From CAKZYD01 sp039814715 (lineage in GTDB: Bacteria; Pseudomonadota; Alphaproteobacteria; Sphingomonadales; CAKZYD01): DNA of 64,000 bases. The DNA lies in assembly GCA_039814715.1 (NCBI GenBank), contig JBCCAR010000004.1, forward strand, positions 57,138-121,137, written 5' to 3'. The notes below the pieces were generated by a model that had not been told where the DNA came from, ran no database searches, and was given only the letters and a program-made list of their open reading frames with translations. Position numbers and translations under genes: made by a program. Positions 24,679-33,879 of this stretch are shown one piece after another. The stretch's first letter is position 1; the number at the start of each line of letters is the position of its first letter.

Positions 24679-26676
24679 CTACCAAATGCGCACGCGCTCT
24701 TCTGGCGGCAGATAAAGGGGTGCGTCTTTTGGGACATCAAAGGCGTCATACCAGGCGTCGACATTCCTAAGGGCGCCGTTCACCCTGAATACGGGTGGCG
24801 AATGAACGCCGGATTTCAAGCTTGCCAGTTCCGCCTGCTCACGCATCTTCATGCGCCAAATTTGCCCATAGGACAAAAAGAAACGCTGATCGCCCGTCAG
24901 CCCGTCAATGATCGGCGGTTCCTCGCCGTTCAAGCTCAGCCTATAGGCATGATAGCCAAGGGTCAGTCCGCCTAGGTCAGCAGTGTTTTCTCCCAGGGTC
25001 AGTTCGCCATTCACGAAAGCACCAGGCCGCAATTCATAGGCGCTAAACTGTTTGACGAGGACGTCTGTACGTTCCTTAAAGCGCGCGATGTCGTCTTCCG
25101 CCCACCAGTTTCTCAGGATGCCTTTTTCATCGTATTTCCGGCCTTGGTCATCAAAACCATGCCCCATTTCGTGGCCGATCACAGCACCGATGGCGCCGTA
25201 GTTCACAGCCGGATCAGCGGCTGGATCAAAAAATGGGGCCTGCAGGATAGCAGCCGGGAAAACGATCTCGTTAAAGAGCGGGTGGTAGTACGCATTCACC
25301 GTTTGCGGCGTCATGAACCACTTCGTGCGGTCGGTTGGTTTGCCGAGCTGATCCAGTTTTTCATGATACGCAAAGCGGCTGGCACGGCGCGCGTTGCCAT
25401 AAAAATCGTCTTCCTCGATGTCGACGCTGCTGTAATCCTTCCAGTGCTCGGGGTAGCCGATTTTGGGAAGGAATGTTGCGAGCTTCTTCCTAGCTATCGC
25501 GCGTGTCTCTTCGCCCATCCACGGCGCTGTTTCGATGCGCTCGGAGAATGCAGCCATGACGTTCGATACCAATGCATCCATCTGGGTCTTGGCCTCTGGC
25601 GGGAAGTGGCGGTCAACATAAAGCTGGCCCACTGCGTCGCCGAGATGATGGGAAACCAAACCAACCGCGCGTTTCCACCGTGGCAACCGCTTTTGTTGAC
25701 CGCTCAGGGCGCGCCCATAGAAATCAAAGGATGCTTCTGCGATGTCATCAGATAACAAAGCAGATTGGCTCACCAAGAGCTTGTAGGCCAAATAGGCGCG
25801 CCAAACCGCGGGCGGTGTTTCAAAGACAGCCTTTATAACCCCCTCAACAGCGCTCGGCATGGTGACGTTAAGGCGGCTAACGTCCGGTACAAGCGCTTGC
25901 TGAAAGAATTCAGCCCAAGCCACATCCGGAAAAGCGTTGCACAGCTGCCGAAAGCTATAAATATTATACGTCTTGTCAGCGTCGCGCATGTCAGTGCGCC
26001 GCCAATGTGCCCGCGCCATCCGAGTTTCAAGTGCCAGAATCTGCTCAGCGCTCTCTCGTGACTGGTCTTCATCAAACCCAGCCAATGGCAAAAGGTCTTT
26101 AACGTTCTTAAGAAAGGCAGTGCGGACGCTTTTAAAGTGCTCCACGTCTTCTAAATAAAAATCGCGATCTGGTAGCGACAGGGCACCCACACCAATCATG
26201 AGAATTTGACTGTCAGGGTCTTTCACGTCGGGACCTGTATTCCAGGCGATCGGCGAATAGAAGCCATCAAGGCCCGCGCGGGCGAACAAAAGGAAAAGCG
26301 CATCAACCGACGCGATGGCGTCGATCTCGCCTAAAAGACTTTCGATCGGCTCTAACCCGCATGCATTGACGCGCGCCTCATCCATAAAGCTGGCGTAAAA
26401 ATCCCGAACCTTTTGCTGAGGTGAACCGAGCGCAACCTCACCTTCAATGAGGTCTTCGATAAGCGCATGAACCTTCTAGTCTGCTTCATCAGATAGCGCA
26501 TGGAAGGCTCCGAACGCCGCCTTATCCGCAGGCAATTCGTACTCGTCCATCCACGTGCCATTAACGTAGCGGAAGAAGTCTTCACCTGGCGCAACACTGG
26601 GATCACCCAGGCTCAGATCAACGCCCCAAGTGCCGAATGTGGGCCGCTTTTCTTTGTCAGCTTCAGAAGTACGCAT
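24679..26676 (-). pseudogene. M13 (neprilysin/PepO) metallopeptidase with in-frame amber codon
   Basis: The frame codes for a full 665-codon M13 peptidase except for a TAG at codon 67 (bases 26476-26478). Before it lie DFFRYVNGTWMDEYELP and AFGAF; after it VNAYYHPLFNEIVFPAAIL (substrate-binding NAYY), the zinc motif GHEMGHGFDD (His502, Glu503, His506) and ENTADLGGL with the third ligand. No signal peptide is seen, as in cytoplasmic PepO-like members. A restart at 26385 would lack the first 97 residues. Start ATG 26676 has GAGG upstream. It sits 25 bp after the thioredoxin-ankyrin gene. Nonsense mutation, suppression or a sequencing error are all possible. Confidence 0.85.
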
Positions 26677-26700
26677 AGCTGTCCTCAACACTCATTTCCA

Positions 26701-27792
26701 CTAAGTCAGCAGGGGCTTTAAGGCTTCAAGCTGCTCTAACCTCTGCTGAGCCATCTCGATTTTCGGGGGAAGCGTCTCTTCAGCCAGGGCTTTGGTTATC
26801 GCCCGGAGGTTCGCTTCGTAGGGCGTTTCGTCATCATCGTTGGTCGCTAGCGGGTCAAGGCCGCGCTTTATGAGAAGTTCCACGACGTCTTTATCAGACA
26901 CCAAAGCTGCAAGATGCAGCAAGGTCCCACCATCTCTGCGGCTTTTACGCTTTAGATCAGCGCCCAAATCGAGCAGCCGCTCCACAAGCGTCGCATTCCT
27001 ATGAAAAACGGCCATTTCAATTGGCGAGATGTTTTCAACATCCCGCCCAGCCCAATTGGGATCCGCGCCCGCGCTGAGGAGCAAATCAATCCCTTCGGAT
27101 TGACCGTTGAGCATCGCGACCATCAGGGGTGCTAGGTCATCGGCCGCGGGCTGATGAACAAGCTCTGGATTAGCGTCAAGCGCTGCGCGTGCATCTTCCA
27201 TACGGCCGAGCCCGATAAGCTCATCAAAGCTCAGGGGCGAAATATAGGATGCGAACAGCTCTTTGATCTCAGGCAACAAACTGTTGCGCAAGGCGATCCC
27301 AAGCGGCGTCAATCCGTTCTTTATCTGAGTGGTGGCCAGATCTGGATGGCGCTGGAGCGCGCGGCGAAGGTCGTCAAGGCTGGCAGACAAAAGAAAGCTC
27401 AACCTCTCCTCAGGATTCTCAATACGTGCGTCCACCAACGCATCGCTGTCTGCACCAGCGAGGATTCCATCTAGGAGATTTTTATAAGCGGCATGGGTTT
27501 GTGCGCCAACGACACTGGTCACGGGCTCACCGCCGTTAAAAATGATCACATTGGGTACGCCGCGCACGCCGTATTGCTCGGCAAGTTGTGGCGCTTGATC
27601 GATGTCGAGCTTGGTAATTTTAACTTTGCCTGCAAACTCACTGGCGAGGCGACCAAGGGTTGGCGCCAACGCAAGACAAGGGCCGCACCACGTCGCCCAA
27701 AAGTCAACCAGAACCGGTTGCGCGGCGCCTAAGACTTCACGGGCAAAGGTCTCCTGATCTAGGGCGATAACATCATCATCGGCTTTCGCCAT
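26701..27792 (-). CDS. Thioredoxin-ankyrin repeat fusion protein
   Basis: A 363-residue protein. Residues 1-105 are a complete thioredoxin domain with active site WCGPC (Cys36, Cys39) and the cis-Pro in RGVPNVIIF; no signal peptide, so cytoplasmic. Residues about 125-335 contain ankyrin-type repeats (NGLTPLGIALRN, LAPLMVAMLNGQSEGIDLLLSAGADPN, SPIEMAVFHRNATLVERLLDLGADL, GTLLHLAALVSDKDVVELLIKRGLDPL), followed by a helical tail. The ankyrin part probably binds a partner and brings the disulfide reductase to it. It lies between the TonB receptor and the M13 peptidase in the same direction, which suggests reduction of disulfide-containing peptide cargo before proteolysis (inference). Confidence 0.88.
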   Translation of the reverse strand: MAKADDDVIALDQETFAREVLGAAQPVLVDFWATWCGPCLALAPTLGRLASEFAGKVKITKLDIDQAPQLAEQYGVRGVPNVIIFNGGEPVTSVVGAQTHAAYKNLLDGILAGADSDALVDARIENPEERLSFLLSASLDDLRRALQRHPDLATTQIKNGLTPLGIALRNSLLPEIKELFASYISPLSFDELIGLGRMEDARAALDANPELVHQPAADDLAPLMVAMLNGQSEGIDLLLSAGADPNWAGRDVENISPIEMAVFHRNATLVERLLDLGADLKRKSRRDGGTLLHLAALVSDKDVVELLIKRGLDPLATNDDDETPYEANLRAITKALAEETLPPKIEMAQQRLEQLEALKPLLT

Positions 27793-27923
27793 TCGGTTCG
27801 GTCCTTTTTAAAGAAAACGGGTGTGTTAGCATGGAGGTGTAGGGCGTGAGAAACACTGCTAAACCGAGCGCATAAGTCCCGTCGCAGCTGCCGTGCCCGA
27901 AAACCCGCTACGGTTTTGCCGCC

Positions 27924-30710
27924 CTACCACTTCTTTGTGATTTCAAATGACATGAATCGCTGTGTCGGATTGGCGTTTGTAGGGTCAAATCCAAACCCGC
28001 CGCGTGCAACGTCATCAGGTGTTAGAGGGGGAGCCTGATTGAACAAATTGATGATGGACAGCCGGAAAACCGTGTTTTTCAGCACACCGCTCGTGATTGT
28101 TTCGCTGGTATCATACGCGATGTTTAGGTCGAAGGTTGTCCAAGAATCAATGTCGAACGCGTTTGTCGTGGTGTCCGTCTGGTAACTGTCCACGTAGTTC
28201 ATAAAGAGATTGGCAGAAAGACCTTCGCGTGAATAACCTGCTTGCGCGCGTACATTCAGATCGACAGGATTGAAAAGCGTGTTCAAGGACTCAATCGCAG
28301 GGCTATTCACTGAAGCTTGCCGCACGAAATCAATCAAGTAGGTCCCATTGATGCCAAAGGTCAAAACGCCTGGATCCAGATCGTAGTTATAGGTGGCGCT
28401 GAAATCCAACCCAGAGACGTCCGTTCGCACCAAGTTCGTCGTGACCAAAGCGCGACTAATAATTGAGGCGTCCTCTGGGTTGGTGCCAGGGAACGGCCCT
28501 AGGTTAACAAGTGAGTCTAATATGCTCGACACCTCCGCCTGCGAAGCGTTGAAGGTCACTGTGCCAGCAGGGAACGCGTCAGGATCAGAGAATGCAATAA
28601 ACGGAGCTAACAAAGGACTCACGTTTCCAGGGATCGGGAGATTACCAAGCTGTCCCTCAAACTTGATGTCGAAGTAAGTCGCAGACAGCGAAATACTATG
28701 GTCGCCCCAACTTTGATCGAAGTCTGCACCCACGGTGAATGACGTTGATGTCTCAGGGTCTAGGTCAGCATCTGTACCTGAAAGACTTAAGAGCACCTCA
28801 TTCGCAATAGAAGGGTCTGGCGCGGGTGTCATAGTAAAGAGGCTCACAATCGACGTAGGGATTGCTGCAGCTGACAAGTCATTGGCCCCAACTCGGCCCA
28901 AAGACGGTGGTTTGAACGAAGTATTATATGATCCCCTCAGCCGGAGTGGCTTAATAGGTGACCAGACCACACCAACTTTGGGGTCAAAAGTAGACCCAAA
29001 ATCACTATAGTCTTCAAACCTGCCGGACACGTTGACTTCTAGTCGGTGTATGCCGGGTATATCTTGAGCGGGCCCAACAAGGGGAATGTTGGCTTCACCA
29101 AATAGCGCGTAGACTTCGCGGTCAGCCTCGCGGTCGATCCTGTCAAATACGACATTAAAATTGCTGAAATCTTCCTTACGGAAATGAACACCGACAGCCA
29201 CGCCGACGTCGCCCGCAGGTAGCTCAAAAACAGACCCCGACGCGATGAGATCTGCGGCCAACACATCAGAATTAAGTTCTACTGATACGAGATTACCAAT
29301 GTCTACTGGCGTGCTCTCAGTGCTACTTGAAACCGTGCTGAAGCCACCTGAGAACATCAAGTGCCAATTGTCAGTTATGTCCCAATCCAACCCTAGGCCC
29401 AGGTTGAAGTTATCGACATTCGCTTCTGAATCGGCCCCCTGGATCGGCGTCCGGACAGATTGCAGGGTTGTCCGCGTCGAAAATGAAGCATCGGCAGACA
29501 CTTCCAGCGTTGGCGTAAATTCATGCTTTACGGAGGCTAGCAGACTGTGTCGCTTCTGGGTTGGTGTGAGATCGCTCAGCAATATCTCGTCGTCTGTGAA
29601 AGACTGCATGAGTTCGTCTGGCAAAGACTGAACCACGTCGACGGCGAACGAACGATCAGCTGCACGTAGGCGGTCCCGATCGAAAAACTCATAAACAAAA
29701 ATTCCGTTGCCTTTGCCCCAGTTTTTCCCAAGCGTGATATTCGTCCGAAATTCGTCCAAATTCCCATTGGTAACGGTGCCATATCGTCCGGTGGTTTCTA
29801 TGCCGTCGAAATCATCGCGCAGGATAAAGTTGATGACACCAGCGACTGCATCGCCGCCGTAAATGGAGGACGCTCCATCTGTCAGCACCTCAACCCTTTC
29901 GATGGCAGAGGCAGGTATCAACGAAACATCAACAAAATCGCCAATGGCTGACGATGGTGCAATACGCCGTCCATTAAGCAGAACCAACGTGCTACCGGAT
30001 CCAAGCCCCCGCAAGTTAACACCTGTTCCGATTGAACCGCCGTTGAACTGGCTATTAAATGCAGCGTTGATATCATCACCAACAAAGAACGACGTGTTGG
30101 CAATCGAGCCGCCGCCAAAGTTCTGCGTTAGCGTTTGAATGAACTCAACCGCAGTGGACGCACCGGAATTTAAAATGTCTGCTCGGTCAAAACTCAGAAC
30201 AGGAGAGCTCTCCGGCGCAATGCCTCGGATATTGGTACCTGTGACAACAATGACTTCTTCTTTCTCTTCTTCATCGTTGTCAACACGGGGTTGTGGGACA
30301 CTCACACTGCCTGTTTGATCTAGCTGAGCCACCTGAAAGGGCCTGAGCTCCGCCTGGCTGCTTAACCGAGACTGCCGGACGAAGTCGTTTCCAACGAGAA
30401 GCGTTCCATTGTCGTCGACGCGGTACTTAACGCCCGTGCCTTCTAGAAGCAGCCTTAAGGCTTCTTCAGGCGTGTATGTGCCATCAAGTTCTTTAGCCGT
30501 TTTGCCACGAACGTCTGCATCCTTAAAGAGCACCTGCTGCCCAGCGGCGATGCCGTACTCAGTGAGTGCCTCACCCAGCTCCTTGCTTTTAATATCAAAT
30601 TCATACGTTTCACGTGCTTGCGCCGCGACGGGCGAAGCCATCGCGATAGCTGAGAGGGCGCATCCTGTCAGCACCGCGTTTTTAAAGATTTTCCCGCTGT
30701 AGAAAGTCAT
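27924..30710 (-). CDS. TonB-dependent receptor with STN signalling domain
   Basis: A 928-residue outer-membrane receptor. After the signal peptide (ending near SPVAAQA), residues about 35-100 are a secretin/TonB N-terminal (STN) domain (YEFDIKSKELGEALTEYGIAAGQQVLF). This is the part that contacts FecR. Then come EVIVVTGTNIRG, a plug with GVNLRGLGSGSTLVLLNGRR and EVLTDGASSIYGGDAVAGVINFIL, and a long barrel ending RFMSFEITKKW. The plug resembles the large RLGSGSTLVL group often seen in Caulobacter- and Sphingomonas-type bacteria. With FecR and FecI immediately upstream it should be induced by its own ligand, which is unknown; the downstream genes point to a peptide. Confidence 0.92.
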   Translation of the reverse strand: MTFYSGKIFKNAVLTGCALSAIAMASPVAAQARETYEFDIKSKELGEALTEYGIAAGQQVLFKDADVRGKTAKELDGTYTPEEALRLLLEGTGVKYRVDDNGTLLVGNDFVRQSRLSSQAELRPFQVAQLDQTGSVSVPQPRVDNDEEEKEEVIVVTGTNIRGIAPESSPVLSFDRADILNSGASTAVEFIQTLTQNFGGGSIANTSFFVGDDINAAFNSQFNGGSIGTGVNLRGLGSGSTLVLLNGRRIAPSSAIGDFVDVSLIPASAIERVEVLTDGASSIYGGDAVAGVINFILRDDFDGIETTGRYGTVTNGNLDEFRTNITLGKNWGKGNGIFVYEFFDRDRLRAADRSFAVDVVQSLPDELMQSFTDDEILLSDLTPTQKRHSLLASVKHEFTPTLEVSADASFSTRTTLQSVRTPIQGADSEANVDNFNLGLGLDWDITDNWHLMFSGGFSTVSSSTESTPVDIGNLVSVELNSDVLAADLIASGSVFELPAGDVGVAVGVHFRKEDFSNFNVVFDRIDREADREVYALFGEANIPLVGPAQDIPGIHRLEVNVSGRFEDYSDFGSTFDPKVGVVWSPIKPLRLRGSYNTSFKPPSLGRVGANDLSAAAIPTSIVSLFTMTPAPDPSIANEVLLSLSGTDADLDPETSTSFTVGADFDQSWGDHSISLSATYFDIKFEGQLGNLPIPGNVSPLLAPFIAFSDPDAFPAGTVTFNASQAEVSSILDSLVNLGPFPGTNPEDASIISRALVTTNLVRTDVSGLDFSATYNYDLDPGVLTFGINGTYLIDFVRQASVNSPAIESLNTLFNPVDLNVRAQAGYSREGLSANLFMNYVDSYQTDTTTNAFDIDSWTTFDLNIAYDTSETITSGVLKNTVFRLSIINLFNQAPPLTPDDVARGGFGFDPTNANPTQRFMSFEITKKW

Positions 30711-30855
30711 GAGCCCCCCTGGCTTCCCGATTAGTTGGTTTGGTATATTTTTGTTGCTAGGGCGGCTATGAACGCGCCCTTCATGACTACAGACGCGGAA
30801 GCTAAGAAATGCTTCATCAAAAATTTACGAAATCGCTGCGGAGGATGCGCCTGCG

Positions 30856-31938
30856 TTATTCGCGCCAGACAAGCAGGAGCTCATTGCGGCCAGACCGTCG
30901 TGCTTCCAGCTGATGCATCGCCTCTAGAGCATCGACAAATGCTGACGGGGGGCCGCCGTTGTTGAACACGCCGCTGACTTTCAGAGACAGCACGCGCTCA
31001 TCCATGTCCAAAACGAGTTGCTGCGTACTATAGCGGTTCAATTCAGCAACAACGTCTGACAAAGCACGCCGGCGGAAGACAAGCTGGCCGCGGCGCCAAC
31101 TGGTTTCTTCCAAACCGTCTGTTTCGATGATCTCAGGTGCCGCGTTGGTCCGCGCGATCAAACGCTCTCCAGGATTGAGCTCAATAACGGAACTAACAAC
31201 AGCTGGCGCTTGGACAACGCCGGCTCGGCTACCGCGCTCGGTTTCGCTGTGTGTGGCACCAGCGTCGTCAACTTGAACTTTGCCTTCTACGAGCGTGACC
31301 TGGACTTCATTTTGGTCGTCAAACCGGACATCAAAGACTGTCCCGAGCGCGAGCACCCGAGTTTCTCCAGCCACCACAACAAAGGGCCTGTTTATATCCT
31401 TCGCAACGTCGAAATAGCCCTGACCACGGGCCAACGTTATCTCGCGTTGATTGTCCGTGTAACTGACTTCGATCCTGGAGTTCGTGTTGATCGTGACAAC
31501 GCTGCCATCGGACAGGGTGACGGTGGATCGCTCACCGATCTGTGTTTCGTAAGACTCAATAGCGCGCGCAACAATGATTGATGGGTCGTCCGTCTGTGAA
31601 CGCGGCATCACGGTTACGCTGGCCGCGAGAATTGCGATACACGCAGCCGCCGCGCTCGCCCAGCGTAGGGTATTGCTCTTCCAAAACGGTGGTTTGGTCC
31701 GTCTGCGTGCGAGTTCTATGCGCTCCTGAAATTCAGGCGCTTCCATGAAGCGATCAAGATAGTCGTTGCCGCGCTTTATTTTCTGATAGGCAGCTTCGTG
31801 CGCTGGATCTTCGCGGTACCAGATGTCGAAAGCATAGCGGTCTTCAGGGGAGCAATCCTCAGCGCCCAAACGCACAACCCAATAGGATGCGATGGCCTCC
31901 AAGTCCCCTTCAAAGACGTTTAAATCCCGCGGGCTCAT
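30856..31938 (-). CDS. fecR: FecR-family anti-sigma/sensor protein
   Basis: A 360-residue inner-membrane regulator. N-terminal cytoplasmic DUF4880-type domain (residues 10-55, YWVVRLGAEDCSPEDRYAFDIWYREDPAHEAAY), one membrane helix near residue 95 (WASAAAACIAILAASVTVM), periplasmic FecR domain (STVTLSDGSVVTINTNSRI, then ARGQGYFDVAKD) and a C-terminal DUF4974-type domain that docks on the receptor STN domain. It relays receptor occupancy to the sigma factor. The start overlaps the fecI stop by ATGA. A 145-bp gap separates it from the receptor gene, enough for a separate sigma-dependent promoter. Confidence 0.9.
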   Translation of the reverse strand: MSPRDLNVFEGDLEAIASYWVVRLGAEDCSPEDRYAFDIWYREDPAHEAAYQKIKRGNDYLDRFMEAPEFQERIELARRRTKPPFWKSNTLRWASAAAACIAILAASVTVMPRSQTDDPSIIVARAIESYETQIGERSTVTLSDGSVVTINTNSRIEVSYTDNQREITLARGQGYFDVAKDINRPFVVVAGETRVLALGTVFDVRFDDQNEVQVTLVEGKVQVDDAGATHSETERGSRAGVVQAPAVVSSVIELNPGERLIARTNAAPEIIETDGLEETSWRRGQLVFRRRALSDVVAELNRYSTQQLVLDMDERVLSLKVSGVFNNGGPPSAFVDALEAMHQLEARRSGRNELLLVWRE

Positions 31939-32483
31939 GTCAATTCACCAAAGACCTGGCCGACACGCTTGGTCGCCGTCATCAAGTGCTTATCTACAGC
32001 GCTCACTGATATCCCCAAGCGTTTGGCCACTTCATGGCGCTTATACCCGTCAAAACGGCACAGGATGTAGATGTCCTGTGTGCGTTCCGGCAGACGAGAG
32101 AGCGCGTCAAAAATTCGGTTTATCGCCTCTCTGCCCTCATAGACGCGCTCGGGCGAAAAGCCTTCAGGTGAATGATCTCCATCGCCGTATTCCTCGTGCT
32201 GCGCTGCATGCCGAACCTGCCCAGCGCGCAGGTGATCATTCCAAACGCTTGATGCCGTTTGCATCACATAAGCTGCTGGATGATCAATCTCGCCGGCTTG
32301 TTTGCGCCTTAAGAGACGCAAAAAAACATCCTGGACCAAATCGTTGCTGAGATCGGGGCACGCGCAGCGGCGCATGAAAAAGGCAGTCAGCGCTGGCTGG
32401 AACTCCTGCGCATAGGCATCGATTTGCGCGCGATCAATTGACCGCAGATCCGCCCTTGCCTCCGTCTTGCTAGGAATTCCCAT
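31935..32483 (-). CDS. fecI: FecI-type ECF sigma factor
   Basis: A 182-residue sigma-70 family ECF factor. Region 2 includes DLVQDVFLRLLRRK and AAYVMQTASSVWNDHLRA; region 4 has the helix-turn-helix LPERTQDIYILCRFDGYKRHE then VAKRLGISVSAVDKHLMTA. The start at 32483 (MGIPSKTEARAD) gives the usual length; a longer in-frame reading to 32591 adds residues without family likeness. Paired with FecR by a 4-bp overlap, it should direct RNA polymerase to the TonB receptor promoter and perhaps to the following thioredoxin-ankyrin, peptidase and ABC genes. Confidence 0.9.
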   Translation of the reverse strand: MGIPSKTEARADLRSIDRAQIDAYAQEFQPALTAFFMRRCACPDLSNDLVQDVFLRLLRRKQAGEIDHPAAYVMQTASSVWNDHLRAGQVRHAAQHEEYGDGDHSPEGFSPERVYEGREAINRIFDALSRLPERTQDIYILCRFDGYKRHEVAKRLGISVSAVDKHLMTATKRVGQVFGELT

Positions 32484-32591
32484 TCGATCTCGCGTTTCGC
32501 CTTCCCTTTTGTCAAACCGCCAGTGCCTTATATCTGCCACAGGAGCGCTTCTGAAAATTGACCTTTGCGCAAGGCTTGAAGGTCTACCCAA

Positions 32592-33011
32592 TCCTGGTAA
32601 ATAATCATCCTACTAGCATATAGACGCGCGGAACCCTCAAACGCTTCAATTATTTGTAGACCCATCGTCCCGGTTGTCCGGTCCTCCTTTAGTCGTGGTG
32701 TCATTCGAGGGCGAACAACAGCTGGTATTCTGGCCGGCGAACAAGCTTCATCATGCTGGTGAATATGTCATTCAGCGAGTTTGGCCGATTAATGGCAGGT
32801 CTTCGACGGCCTGTGTTTAGATGCTGTGGCGAAACACACCGTCTGTATCGTTGATCTCATAATGCGCACAGCGGCGCGAGGACGAAGCCGCTCGCGCGGC
32901 AATGGAGTTTGTGGCTGATGTCCGGGTCAATCTCATAAGCCGGGATATTTTGCGATTTTGCCAACCTGTCTGACGATTGGGGTCTTCTCAATCAACAGAC
33001 AGGAGGTTTCC
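32592..33011. other. Gap without a supported gene; left part of IS91-type element
   Basis: Between fecI and the recombinase I see no gene with family likeness. A minus-strand open stretch (about 32701-32850) reads INRPNSLNDIFTSMMKLVRRP to a stop, but has no recognisable start or family. The part after about 32880 probably belongs to the mobile element, since AGGAGG for the recombinase lies at 33001-33006. Confidence 0.5.
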
Positions 33012-33863
33012 ATGACCGAGGAGAGAACGAGCCCGCTGCGTAAACGGATGATCGAAGACATGCGTCTTCGCGGGATGGGCGAGAAAGCCCAGAAGGCGCA
33101 CATTCGGGCCATCAAGGACTTTGCTGCCTTTTTGAGGCGATCACCGGACACGGCCACCCCGGAGGATCTGCGCGCCTACCAGCTCCATATGACGGACACT
33201 GGGGTCACGCCACCAACCTTCAATTCCCGCATTGTGGCGCTGCGCTTCTTTTTCGGCATGACCTGTGGACGCGAGGACATCAAAAAGTTCATGCAGTTTC
33301 GCACACAGCCGCGCAAGCTGCCGGTGGTGTTCAGCGTTGAAGAAGTCTCCGATATCCTGATGGCAGCGCCAGGACCGGGCCTGAAGTATCGCGCTGCGCT
33401 GAGCATTTCCTATGGCGCGGGTTTGCGGGCCGCCGAGGTCTGCATGCTCAAGATCGGCGATATCGACAGTGACCGCATGCTGATCCATGTCGAACAGGGC
33501 AAAGGCCGCAAGGACCGCAAGGTGATGCTGTCACCAGGCCTCTTGGAGCTGTTGCGCGATTATTGGCGTGAAGCCCGGCCACAGGGATGGCTGTTCCCCG
33601 GCAAGCCGAAGGTCAACTCGCTCTCGCCGCGGCAGCTCAACCGGGCTTTTACATCGGCAAAGGCGATGGCGGGCGTGACGAAGGTGGCGACGCTGCATAC
33701 CTTGCGGCACAGTTTTGCCACGCATCTGCTGGAAGCCAACACGGATGTGCGGGTCATCCAGGTACTTCTCGGGCACGCCAAACTGACCACGACGGCGCAA
33801 TATACCCACGTTGCCACCAAGACCATCCGCCGAGACGGTCAGGACCCTTGCCGCCGATCCTAA
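33012..33863 (+). CDS. Tyrosine recombinase/integrase (IS91-associated), altered C-terminus
   Basis: A 283-residue XerC/D-like integrase. It has an N-terminal SAM-like core-binding domain and the catalytic set Arg in GAGLRAAEVCMLKIG, HTLRHSFATHLLE (HxxR), LLGHAKLTTTAQ and the nucleophile Tyr in QYTHVA. The ATG at 33012 follows a perfect AGGAGG. Such recombinases are often found upstream of IS91-family transposases. After ATKTIR the frame runs into RDGQDPCRRS and stops, and the transposase that follows lacks its N-terminus, so a deletion has joined the two genes; the catalytic core is intact. Confidence 0.8.
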   Translation: MTEERTSPLRKRMIEDMRLRGMGEKAQKAHIRAIKDFAAFLRRSPDTATPEDLRAYQLHMTDTGVTPPTFNSRIVALRFFFGMTCGREDIKKFMQFRTQPRKLPVVFSVEEVSDILMAAPGPGLKYRAALSISYGAGLRAAEVCMLKIGDIDSDRMLIHVEQGKGRKDRKVMLSPGLLELLRDYWREARPQGWLFPGKPKVNSLSPRQLNRAFTSAKAMAGVTKVATLHTLRHSFATHLLEANTDVRVIQVLLGHAKLTTTAQYTHVATKTIRRDGQDPCRRS

Positions 33864-33879
33864 GCGCATACCTGGATCA

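Noticed and set aside
24679..26676. Two separate genes (71- and 568-residue products) for the M13 peptidase
   Set aside because: Both parts are in the same frame, separated by a single TAG, and the NGxW motif of the first part is needed in the family; this is one interrupted gene.
30735..30965. Cys-rich small plus-strand frame near the FecR gene
   Set aside because: Most of it is antisense to fecR and it has no ribosome binding site or family likeness.
22881..32483. Lasso-peptide biosynthesis cluster
   Set aside because: FecI/FecR/TonB receptor and a peptide-type ABC protein recall such clusters, but there is no precursor, B/C maturation gene or S9-type isopeptidase.
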